64,000 bases of DNA from Bradyrhizobium sp. NAS80.1 (GTDB taxonomy: Bacteria > Pseudomonadota > Alphaproteobacteria > Rhizobiales > Xanthobacteraceae). Both the position numbers and the translations under genes were made by a program. The stretch is from the NCBI RefSeq assembly GCF_001908205.1, contig NZ_LGHL01000074.1, positions 1-64,000 on the forward strand. Reading direction: 5' to 3'. Position 1 is the first letter of the stretch. Each line of letters starts with the position of its first letter. Under the pieces are notes generated by a model. That model worked only from the letters and a program-made list of their open reading frames with translations. It did no database searches and was not told where the DNA came from. This document shows, in pieces, positions 53,569 to 61,439 of this stretch.

Positions 53569-55628
53569 GTGCAGTCTGAGAAAGCCGCTCGGCAGTCGAC
53601 TGATCAGGGATTCCTCGCCGGCGGAGGCGAGGTCGGCGCGATGATGCGCGCCTTCAACTGGTCGGAGTCGCCGCTCGGTCAGCCCGGCCATTGGTCCCGG
53701 GCCCTGAAAACGACGGTCGGCATGCTGCTGGCCACACAAGCCCAGATCGTTCTGTTCTGGGGGCCCGATTTTGTCGCGCTCTACAATGACGCCTACGTGT
53801 CCAGTATCGGCGCCAAGCACCCCCGCGCCCTCGGCCGGCCCGCGATCGAGAACTGGGGGGGAGCTGTTGGACGATCTCGAACCGCTCCTTGCCGGGGTCC
53901 GTCACACGAGTGAAACATTCGCTGCCAAGGATCGCTCCTTCTACATCGAGCGTCATGGCTACGGCGAGACCAGCTATTGGGACGTCTCCTACTCGGCCGT
54001 GCCTGATGACGACGGCTCTGTCGGCGGCGTGCTTTGCATCGTGTCCGATACGACCGAACGCGTGCTCGGCGAGACGCGGCTGCGGGCGAGCGAAGCGCGC
54101 TACAGGGAGTTGACCGCAACGCTCGAGCAGCGCGTTGCCGAACGCGCCGCCGAACGTCACCTGCTCGCCACGATCGTGGAAACTACCGACGGACAGATTC
54201 AGGCCCTCGATCTCGACTATCGCTGGCTCGCCATCAACACGGCCTGCGCCGATGCCTATGAGCGCATCTATGGCAAGCGGCCGAAGGTCGGAGGTTCCCT
54301 GCACGAATTCCTGGCCGACCGGCCCGAGCATCTTGCGGCGACAATGGCCGTCTGGGGCCGCGCGTTGGGAGGCGAAGCCTTCACCAACATCGAGGAGTTC
54401 GGCGATCCGCAATTCGACCGCCGGGTCTACGAAATGAAGTTCGAGGCGCTGCGCGCCGCGGACGGCAGGCGCATCGGCGCGTTCCTCACCGGGCTCGACG
54501 TGACGGATCGCCTGGAGGAGCAGGTGCGGCTCGCACAGGCGGAAGAAGCCCTCCGCCAGGCCCAGAAGATGGAGGCCATGGGCCAGCTCACGGGAGGCGT
54601 CGCGCACGACTTCAACAATCTGCAGACGCATCGGCGGCGAGCGCGAGCATCGCCTGATCGCCGGCGCAGCGCAGGCGGCCGAACGCGCAAAAACTCTGGT
54701 TCAGCGTCTCCTCGCCTTCGCGCGCCGGCAGCCGCTTCAGGCCGTTCCAGTCAACATCGGCCGGCTCGTCACCGACATGGGCGAGCTGGTCTCGAGCACG
54801 ACAGGACCGCAGATCGAGGTGACGGTGGACACCGCTGAAGACCTTCCTGAGGCGATGGCCGATCCCAACCAGATCGAGATGGCGATCCTGAACCTCAGCG
54901 TGAATGCGCGGGATGCCATGCCTGACGGAGGCAAGTTGCACATCTCGGCCAAGGCCCGGACGGCCCAGAGCACGCACAGGTCGGGATTGGCGCCGGGCAC
55001 TTATGTCTGCATTTCGGTCGCGGATACAGGCATCGGCATGGACGAGACGACGCTGGCTCACGCCGTCGAACCGTTCTTCTCGACCAAGGGCGTGGGACAA
55101 GGGACCGGTCTCGGTCTCTCCATGGTTCACGGCCTTGCGTCACAGCTCGGCGGCGCGCTGACAATCACGAGCGCTGTGGGCTCCGGGACCAATGTGGAGT
55201 TATGGCTGCCGGTCAGCCACGCGGCCACGGGGCCGAGCGACGCCGTCCCGCAACCGAAGCTGCGGCCGCTCGCCGCCGGCACGGCCCTGCTGGTGGATGA
55301 CGAACCGCTGGTTCGCATGAGCACCGCCGAGATGCTGGGCGAGCTCGGCTACAGCGTCGTCGAAGCAGGCTCGGCGGAGGATGCGCTTCAACGTGTCAGC
55401 GAAGGACTTCGGCCGACCCTGCTCATCACGGACCATTTGATGCCGGGCATGAACGGAACGGACCTCGGCCTTGCGCTGCGCAAGCAATATCCCGAGCTTC
55501 AGGTTCTCGTCGTATCAGGCTACGCCAACAACGAAGGCATCACGCCGGACCTGTCGCGGCTGACCAAACCCTTCCGAAGCGATGAGCTGGCGGCGAGTCT
55601 TGCGAACCTGGCGAAGGTGGGGCGTTAG
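53569..55628 (+). pseudogene. PAS-containing hybrid histidine kinase, broken by frameshifts
   Basis: Pieces in three frames together make a hybrid sensor kinase. The first (GTG 53569, FNWSESPLGQPGHWSRALKT, LYNDAYVSSIGAKHPRALGR) ends in frame at a run of seven G (53855-53861); removing one G restores NWGELLDDLEPLLAGVRHT. The second has PAS domains and the H-box GGVAHDFNNL, after which a segment is missing and the frame shifts near 54617-54640 (about 20 residues of the dimerisation helix lost). The third has LTITSAVGSGTNVELWLP, an ATPase domain with GIGMDETTLAHAVEPFFSTK and TGLGLSMVHG, and a receiver domain LITDHLMPGMNG. Two lesions make it a true pseudogene rather than one reading error. Confidence 0.85.
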
Positions 55629-55685
55629 GTGGCAAGCAGCCCGGATGAGCGAAACGCGCGGGCAATGACCGCGAGAGGTCCCCGC

Positions 55686-56555
55686 CTAGCGCTTCGTCTT
55701 GGGAAGCACCACTCTGCCCCGTGAAGCAATCCCGCCCCATTTGGCGGACCAGCTGACTTCCGAGGCGGAGGATCGCTCGATGCCTTTCTGATCCCACGCC
55801 CCCTGCAGCGCAAACAGGGCGCCCTGGGGATCGACACATCGCACGATCCAGCAACCATCGGGCAACTCGATCGGCCCCAGGAGAACCTGGCCTCCGCCAG
55901 CCTTGACCCGCATGGCCGCGGCGCCGACGTCATCGACATTGAAGTAATAGAGCCAAGATGCATGCGATACGCTCGGAAGCTTAGTGAGCATGCCGCCGAT
56001 CATCTGCCCGGCCGCCGAAAACAATTCATACACGCTCGCCTGATCGCTTCCATCGGAGGCCTTTTGCCAGCCAAGAAGCTCGCCATAAAACGGAAAGATC
56101 CTGCCTCGGTCTTCGGCCAGCAGCTCGTGCCAGCCCACGCGCCCGGGCTCGTCCAATCCGCCCGGCTGCGACCCGCCATATGTCAGCCCGGTGACAAGCG
56201 CAAACGTCGCTCCTTGCGGATCGGCGACCACCGCAATGCGGCCGATGTTGCTGTCGGTTGGCGGCACCAGGATAGCGCCTCCAAGCCGGCGGATTTGCGC
56301 GGCCCTTGTATCCATGTCGTCCACGGCAACGTAGCCGAGCCATCTCGGCGTTGCTCCCATTCGCACCCCCTCTTCAGGGAGAGCCATGAGCCCGACGACC
56401 GGAGCGTCGCCTGCAGTCAGCAGCGTGTAGGCCAATCCCGGGCTCGACGCATCTTTCACAGCCCAGCCGACGACCTCAGCGTAAAAGGCGGCCGCCGACG
56501 GCATGTCCGTCGTCAGAAGCTCATACCAAACGAAGCGTCCGGGTTGATCGGCCAA
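55686..56555 (-). CDS. Two-domain VOC (glyoxalase-like) protein
   Basis: A 289-residue protein with two vicinal-oxygen-chelate domains (about residues 8-125 and 140-250): FVWYELLTTDMPSAAAFYAE, then GRVGWHELLAEDRGRIFPFY. Each has a C-terminal DPQGA-FAL strand. It resembles the 27-kDa-antigen Cfp30B group; substrate unknown. It diverges from the RiPP precursor gene across 234 bases. VOC proteins include drug-binding resistance proteins, so an immunity role is conceivable but there is no direct evidence. Confidence 0.85.
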   Translation of the reverse strand: MADQPGRFVWYELLTTDMPSAAAFYAEVVGWAVKDASSPGLAYTLLTAGDAPVVGLMALPEEGVRMGATPRWLGYVAVDDMDTRAAQIRRLGGAILVPPTDSNIGRIAVVADPQGATFALVTGLTYGGSQPGGLDEPGRVGWHELLAEDRGRIFPFYGELLGWQKASDGSDQASVYELFSAAGQMIGGMLTKLPSVSHASWLYYFNVDDVGAAAMRVKAGGGQVLLGPIELPDGCWIVRCVDPQGALFALQGAWDQKGIERSSASEVSWSAKWGGIASRGRVVLPKTKR

Positions 56556-56633
56556 GCTAGCTTCCCCGTTCGGGCGGGCGGACGATTGCGCACTGCATCA
56601 TGCCTCGCCGCTCGGTATCATCGACAAATTTGC

Positions 56634-56669
56634 CGCGATGTCATTCATGAACGCGATGTCATTCATCAA
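56634..56669 (+). repeat. 18-bp tandem repeat upstream of the RiPP precursor
   Basis: CGCGATGTCATTCATGAA (56634-56651) is followed at once by CGCGATGTCATTCATCAA (56652-56669), one mismatch. It lies about 50 bases upstream of the predicted -35 box and could be a regulator-binding array. Confidence 0.75.
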
Positions 56670-56719
56670 GATGAATACAATCTGAACGAGTCCCATTACA
56701 TTTCGTGTCCACGTGAATC

Positions 56720-56748
56720 TTGCCCGCTTTGATTGCTCGGCGTAGGAT
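56720..56748 (+). promoter_or_regulatory. Predicted promoter of the RiPP precursor gene
   Basis: TTGCCC (56720-56725), 17-base spacer, TAGGAT (56743-56748), a sigma-70-like pair with a start site expected near 56755. Ribosome binding site GGAGG (56777-56781) and ATG 56790 follow at 8-base spacing. Confidence 0.55.
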
Positions 56749-56789
56749 CATTCAACAAGATCGTTCTTCCAACAATGGAGGATGCGGCC

Positions 56790-57281
56790 ATGCAGCGGAC
56801 GAAGCAAGCTTCGAAACAGAAGCGGATGACCAAAGCCGCGGTGCCGGCGCTCGGAGTCGCTGGACTGACTTTTTCGCTGGCGGGAAGCGCGATGGCGTCC
56901 GCAGTGCCGACAGGCGAGCCGCAACAAAGACCGAACTTCACGCCCGGCCAGTTCACAGCGCTCAGCGAGGAAGAACTCGCCGACGTCAGCCTCGCCACCT
57001 TCCATCTCGCCAGCGATGAAAGAAGCTTGAGCGGCGTGCTGCTCGCGCGGGGATGCGGGGGTTGTCATGGCTGCGGCGGTTGCCGTGGCTGCGCGGCCAG
57101 AGGTTGCGGTGGCTGCAGAGCTTGCGCAGGCTGCAGAGCCTGCAGGGCCTGCCGCTGCGGCGTTGGTTGCGGTGGCTGTGGCGGCTGCGGCGGCTGCGGC
57201 GTTGGCTGGATTGGGATAGGCGTGCCGTGGGTGTCATGCGCAGGGTGCTGCGCATCGTGGGGCCGCTGCCGCTGGTGCTAG
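56790..57281 (+). CDS. TOMM/LAP-type RiPP precursor with Gly-Cys repeat core
   Basis: A 163-residue ribosomal peptide precursor, modified by the enzymes encoded downstream. ATG 56790 has GGAGG eight bases upstream; ATG 56775 and a TTG 56733 are less likely. The leader (about residues 1-88) starts basic (MQRTKQASKQKRMTKAAVPA), holds a hydrophobic stretch (LGVAGLTFSLAGSAMASA) and ends in an acidic helix (FTALSEEELADVSLATFHLA) and SDERSLSGVLLARG. The core has 21 Cys, mainly in G-C units (RGCGGCHGCGGCRGC), then an Arg/Ala-spaced part (GCRACAGCRACRACRCG), GVGCGGCGGCGGCGVGW, and a hydrophobic Trp/Cys tail (WIGIGVPWVSCAGCCASWGR, then CRWC). Cys in this context is expected to become thiazole or thiazoline. 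No Thr and only two Ser occur in the core. Product activity unknown. Confidence 0.88.
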   Translation: MQRTKQASKQKRMTKAAVPALGVAGLTFSLAGSAMASAVPTGEPQQRPNFTPGQFTALSEEELADVSLATFHLASDERSLSGVLLARGCGGCHGCGGCRGCAARGCGGCRACAGCRACRACRCGVGCGGCGGCGGCGVGWIGIGVPWVSCAGCCASWGRCRWC

Positions 57282-57325
57282 GAGTTAACGCTCCCTGACT
57301 GGATATCGACAGGTCGCAATCTCAT

Positions 57326-57357
57326 TGGCCGGGCTCGCAAACGACCCGGCCATTTTT
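57326..57357 (+). terminator. Terminator/attenuator between precursor and enzymes
   Basis: TGGCCGGG (57326-57333), 11-base loop, CCCGGCCA (57345-57352), then TTTTT. It lies 45 bases after the precursor stop and 167 before the cyclodehydratase start. Partial termination here would give excess precursor over enzyme, as is usual in RiPP clusters. Confidence 0.85.
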
Positions 57358-57523
57358 CTGTTTTCGCTTCGCCTGGCTCCTCAGCTTGCCGATGGCGCGC
57401 GAGTGTGTTCCAACTCGTTGGAAGAAGCCGGTGGTCGAGCTTGGCGCTCAAGCCGGTCCGGCCAAGCGTGCGTCATGCGCCGGCAGTCGGACATGACGGA
57501 AACAGGATCAGCGTGCTGACCCG

Positions 57524-59761
57524 ATGACAGTCAAGAAGAGCCGCGCAGCGAAGCAAACCCGCAAGGACATTTTGCGATTCGCGCCAAACTTCACCGCCTA
57601 TCTGCTTCCTCCCAATGTGGTCTGTCTCTATTCCGAGAACCGCAAGTTCTTCCTGCACGGCGATCTCTATTGCGCCGTGGCGAGCGCGATCGGAAAAAGT
57701 GGCAAGGCTGCGCCGGAGATCATCCGTCAGCTTTCGAAGAGTTTTCCCGTCGCCGAGATCGAGGAAGCGATCAGGCGGTTGCTGGAGCGCCGGTACGTCG
57801 TCAGCGGAGCATCGCACGCAGGCGTCGTTGATGGATATTGGGCAAGCCTCGGCCTGCCGCCCGAGATCGCCGAAGAGAACCTCCGCAACTGGCCTGTGCG
57901 GGTGGAATCGATCGACGTCAAGGGCGCGAGCGAACTGAGCGCGACGTTGAGCAAGCTCGGGGTTCGAATCACCACGCGGTCGCCCAAGCTCACCATCACG
58001 CTTGTGAACGACTACCTCGAGCGGCGGCTCGCCGAATTGAACGAGGAACGCGTGGCCGACGGGACGCCCTGGCTGCTGGTCCAGCCGTCCGGCGTGTTTC
58101 CGCTGGTGGGGCCTGTGTTCAAGCCGGGCGAGAGCGCCTGCTGGACCTGTCTGTTCGATCGCATGATCCGCAATCGGGAGATCAAGGGATTTCTCGACCG
58201 CGGAGCGGCGCAAGCGGTCGCGATATCACCCCTGGTCAGCGACACCGTCGGACAGACCGCGATCCACTTCGCTGCCGTTGAAATCGCAAAAGCGATCGCG
58301 TCGGGATTTCGCACCGATCTCAGCGATCACATCGCAAGCTTCGACCTGACCGGGGCCGCCGTCGCCAAGCACTACGTCGCGAAACGCCCGCAATGTCGGA
58401 CCTGTGGCAGCAAGAAGCTGCAGAATCCGCGACGGGCCGCCGCGCCGATCGAGATTGCCGAGGGCAGAAAGCTCGTCATGACCAGCGGCGGATACCGCAC
58501 CGTGACATCGCGGGCCACCGTGGCGCGTTTCCGCAAACATGTCAGTCCGCTGACCGGCGTGGTGTCCCGGCTCGAGCGGATCGAGGCCGACCTGCCGATG
58601 AACACCAATTTTTTCGCCTACCACAATTTCTCCGGACCGGCCTGGAACGTCGACCAGCTCAGGTCCGGCCTCAGCGGCGGCAGCTTCGGCAAGGGCTCCA
58701 CGGCCGAGCAGGGCGAAGCCAGCGCGCTGATGGAGGCGATCGAACGCTACTCCGGCATTTTCCAGGGCGACGAGATCAGAGCGACGCGCCGCTTCGCCGA
58801 CTTCGCTCCCGGTGACGCGCTTCTTCCCAACGACGTCCAGTTCTTCAGCGACACGCAGTTTCAAAACAGGCATGTCCCGCAAGCCGACGATTCACATCCG
58901 GTCCCCGAGCCGTTCGATCCCTCGACCAGGACCGAGTGGTCGCCGGTCTGGTCGTTGCGCGACAAGCGTTTCAAATACCTTCCGACCGGCCTTTTGTATT
59001 TCTTCTATGGCGGCTTCCACACCGATTCCAACGGATGCGCGGCCGGCAACACCCGCGAGGAAGCCATCGTTCAAGGCTTCCTCGAACTGGTCGAACGCGA
59101 TGCCTACGCGATCTGGTGGTACAACCGCGTGCGGCGTGCCGAAGTCGACCTCAGCCAATTCGAGGATTCCTATGTACGGGATCTTCAGAGCCAGTTTGCC
59201 GATGCGGGGCGCCGGCTCTGGGTGCTCGACATCACCAGCGATCTCGGCATTCCCTCCTACGTTGCGATCATGCACTGGATGCAGAACGGACACGAAAATA
59301 TCGAGTTCGGATCCGGCTCGCATTTCGATCGGCGCATCGCCCTGCTGCGTTCCCTCACCGAGCTGACCCAGTTCATGTCGATTGGCTTGATGGGCGGCGG
59401 CAGCGGCGAGAAACCGTCGCTTGACGGTGTTACGCCGCTGCGACTGGACGATTATCCGTTCCTGATCCCCAGCGACAATCCGCTTCTTCCGCCGGCGCCT
59501 GACCTCAGGGTTCACGACAACACGCGCGACCAGGTCAATGCCTGCGTCGAGATTGCAACCGGCGCCGGATACGATTTCCTTGTGCTCGACCAGACGCGGC
59601 CCGACGTCGAGGTCCCCGTCGTCAGGGTGCTCGTTCCGGGCTTGCGGCATTTCTATCGCCGCTTCGGGCCCGGCCGGCTTTACGATGTCCCGGTGAAGCT
59701 TGGGCTGCTGGATCACCCGCGACTGGAAAGCGAACTGACTCCCTTCCTGCCGCACACCTGA
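57524..59761 (+). CDS. Fused TOMM cyclodehydratase: leader-binding E1-like domain plus YcaO
   Basis: A 745-residue fusion of the two proteins that make azolines: a leader-peptide-binding ThiF/E1-like domain (about 1-330) and a YcaO ATP-dependent domain (about 340-745). Seen: structural zinc cysteines CWTC (206-209) and CRTC (291-294); YcaO ATP-site motifs STAEQGEASALMEAIERYSG (392-411) and GCAAGNTREEAIVQGFLELV (504-523) followed by ERDAYAIWWYN; and a C-terminal PFLPHT end near the proline-rich motif typical of cyclodehydratases. It cyclises Cys (or Ser/Thr) of the precursor to thiazoline, leaving phosphorylated backbone oxygen. No adjacent TfuA, so thioamide chemistry is unlikely. The SagB-like gene starts 12 bases later. 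Confidence 0.94.
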   Translation: MTVKKSRAAKQTRKDILRFAPNFTAYLLPPNVVCLYSENRKFFLHGDLYCAVASAIGKSGKAAPEIIRQLSKSFPVAEIEEAIRRLLERRYVVSGASHAGVVDGYWASLGLPPEIAEENLRNWPVRVESIDVKGASELSATLSKLGVRITTRSPKLTITLVNDYLERRLAELNEERVADGTPWLLVQPSGVFPLVGPVFKPGESACWTCLFDRMIRNREIKGFLDRGAAQAVAISPLVSDTVGQTAIHFAAVEIAKAIASGFRTDLSDHIASFDLTGAAVAKHYVAKRPQCRTCGSKKLQNPRRAAAPIEIAEGRKLVMTSGGYRTVTSRATVARFRKHVSPLTGVVSRLERIEADLPMNTNFFAYHNFSGPAWNVDQLRSGLSGGSFGKGSTAEQGEASALMEAIERYSGIFQGDEIRATRRFADFAPGDALLPNDVQFFSDTQFQNRHVPQADDSHPVPEPFDPSTRTEWSPVWSLRDKRFKYLPTGLLYFFYGGFHTDSNGCAAGNTREEAIVQGFLELVERDAYAIWWYNRVRRAEVDLSQFEDSYVRDLQSQFADAGRRLWVLDITSDLGIPSYVAIMHWMQNGHENIEFGSGSHFDRRIALLRSLTELTQFMSIGLMGGGSGEKPSLDGVTPLRLDDYPFLIPSDNPLLPPAPDLRVHDNTRDQVNACVEIATGAGYDFLVLDQTRPDVEVPVVRVLVPGLRHFYRRFGPGRLYDVPVKLGLLDHPRLESELTPFLPHT

Positions 59762-59773
59762 AGGCTGGCCTCG

Positions 59774-61219
59774 TTGCGCGCTCCCCGGAAAAAACCGAGC
59801 AGGACAATCGCACCGATCATCGCGGCCCGATTGAACGGCCGCTTCTCCCTGCAAATGCAGGCTGACGGAAGCATTGCCGCGGTCTCGGGCGATTATTCGG
59901 TCAATCTCGGACAATTCAGCGCGCCGGCCTTCGACCGCGCAGGACATCTTGCCACCGGCCTGCCGCTCGCCTCCCTTGCCGGCAAGAGCGTCTTCGCAAG
60001 ACAGCTCCATGTTCTGGTGCAGCGACTGGCGCAGCATGGGCTTCTCGACTATCGTCTGTTCTCTCCCCGTGACGCGCAAGATCTCGTGGTCATCGAGCCA
60101 CAGATCGCCGGATACTGGCCGCAGCCCGCAAAGCTATTGAGCGGCGACACCATCGTATTGTCGCGCTTTGCCTATCTGCGCCGGCGCGGCAACGAGATGG
60201 TGCTGGAATCGCCGCGCGCCGGCGCGCTGTTCCGGATTTGCGATCCCGCCATCGCCGCCACACTTGCTGCGCTGTCGCGGCCTCAAAAGATCAGCAAGCT
60301 TCGCAAGCAAGTCGCCTCGCTGAACCTAGACCTGCTCGGATTGCTGCTCGACAGCGCGATGCTGATCAGGGACGGAGACGGCCTTCGGGTGAACGAGGGC
60401 GACCGCAATCTCGTTCTCTGGGATTTCCATGACCTCGTGTTTCACACGCGGAGTACCGAGGGCCGGCATAGCGATCCGGTCGGCGGCGCGTACGCCTATG
60501 CGGGCGTCATGCCGCCGCTGCCCGCCGTGCGCCCGCCCTGGCCCGGCAAGAAGATCACTCTCGACAAAGTCGTCCCGCCGGAGCCGGCCTCACCCTTCGC
60601 GAAATTGCTCCGCGAGCGGCATTCAACGCGAGACTTCGACGACCAGAATCCGATCAAGCTCGCCGAGCTCGCGAAGTTCCTTGGCACGACCGCCCGCGTG
60701 CTGTCGGAATGGAAGAGTGGCGCAGATGTCGACGGTGGTCCCGAGGTCACCTACAGCTCGAGGCCGTACCCGGCGGCGGGCAGCGCGTATGAGCTGGAGC
60801 TGTACCTGGCGGTCTCGAACTGCGAGGGGCTGTCGCGCGGACTTTATCACTACGACGCCGGCGGCCACGCCCTGGTCGCAATCGACGCCTCCGCCCGGCA
60901 ACTCCGCGCGCTTTCGATGGCGGCCGAATTTGCCATGGGCGCATCCGGCCCGCCGCAGATCCTGATCACGATCGCCGCGCGCTTCGGGCGGATCTCCTGG
61001 AAATACAGCTCGATCGCCTATTCGTTGATCCTGAAGGACGTCGGCAGCCTGATCCAGACGTTCTACCTCACGGCAACCGACATGGGCCTCGGCGGCTGCG
61101 CCATCGGCACCAGCAACATCGATCTGTTTGCTGGAATGACGGGGCTCGAATTCCACGTCGAAGGCCCGGTCGGGCAGTTCGCGCTGGGACGCGGCAGGAA
61201 GGCGGGAGGCTCGAGTTAG
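59774..61219 (+). CDS. SagB/ThcOx-type azoline dehydrogenase
   Basis: A 481-residue FMN-dependent oxidase that turns thiazolines to aromatic thiazoles. The C-terminal nitroreductase-like domain (about 255-480) has LLRERHSTRDFDDQNPIKLA, YSSRPYPAAGSAYELELYLA, HYDAGGHALVAID, ITIAARFGRISWKYSSIAYS (catalytic Lys-Tyr region) and DMGLGGCAIGTSNIDLFAG. The N-terminal half is a winged-helix-like RRE region seen in longer SagB proteins. TTG 59774 is the start in frame; it lies 12 bases past the cyclodehydratase stop, so the two are one operon. Confidence 0.92.
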   Translation: MRAPRKKPSRTIAPIIAARLNGRFSLQMQADGSIAAVSGDYSVNLGQFSAPAFDRAGHLATGLPLASLAGKSVFARQLHVLVQRLAQHGLLDYRLFSPRDAQDLVVIEPQIAGYWPQPAKLLSGDTIVLSRFAYLRRRGNEMVLESPRAGALFRICDPAIAATLAALSRPQKISKLRKQVASLNLDLLGLLLDSAMLIRDGDGLRVNEGDRNLVLWDFHDLVFHTRSTEGRHSDPVGGAYAYAGVMPPLPAVRPPWPGKKITLDKVVPPEPASPFAKLLRERHSTRDFDDQNPIKLAELAKFLGTTARVLSEWKSGADVDGGPEVTYSSRPYPAAGSAYELELYLAVSNCEGLSRGLYHYDAGGHALVAIDASARQLRALSMAAEFAMGASGPPQILITIAARFGRISWKYSSIAYSLILKDVGSLIQTFYLTATDMGLGGCAIGTSNIDLFAGMTGLEFHVEGPVGQFALGRGRKAGGSS

Positions 61220-61439
61220 AGAACGATATTTCTCGCCGGCCCATTCCACGGCTCGCTCCACCGGGATGCTCGGCGGAGAAAGCTGGCCGCGCATCTGCGA
61301 AATTGCAAGTGCCCCCAACAGATCGAAGTGAGACCTTCCGCGCTTGTGATATACATTTGCCCTGGGGCGTCGCTCACGTAGTTGAGACCAGGGCGAAGCT
61401 CGATAGTCGTTCGCGCGATCCGACTGGGTTTGAAGCAAG

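Noticed and set aside
56984..57200. Tandem GGCTGCGGC repeats as a possible CRISPR or satellite array
   Set aside because: They are codon repeats of the precursor core; no spacers or uniform repeat units.
56733..57281. Longer precursor start at TTG 56733 or ATG 56775
   Set aside because: It would start upstream of the predicted transcription start; ATG 56790 has the well-spaced GGAGG.
57325..57519. Small ORF between the precursor and the cyclodehydratase, considered as a second precursor
   Set aside because: It starts inside the terminator stem, lacks Gly-Cys repeats and a leader pattern.
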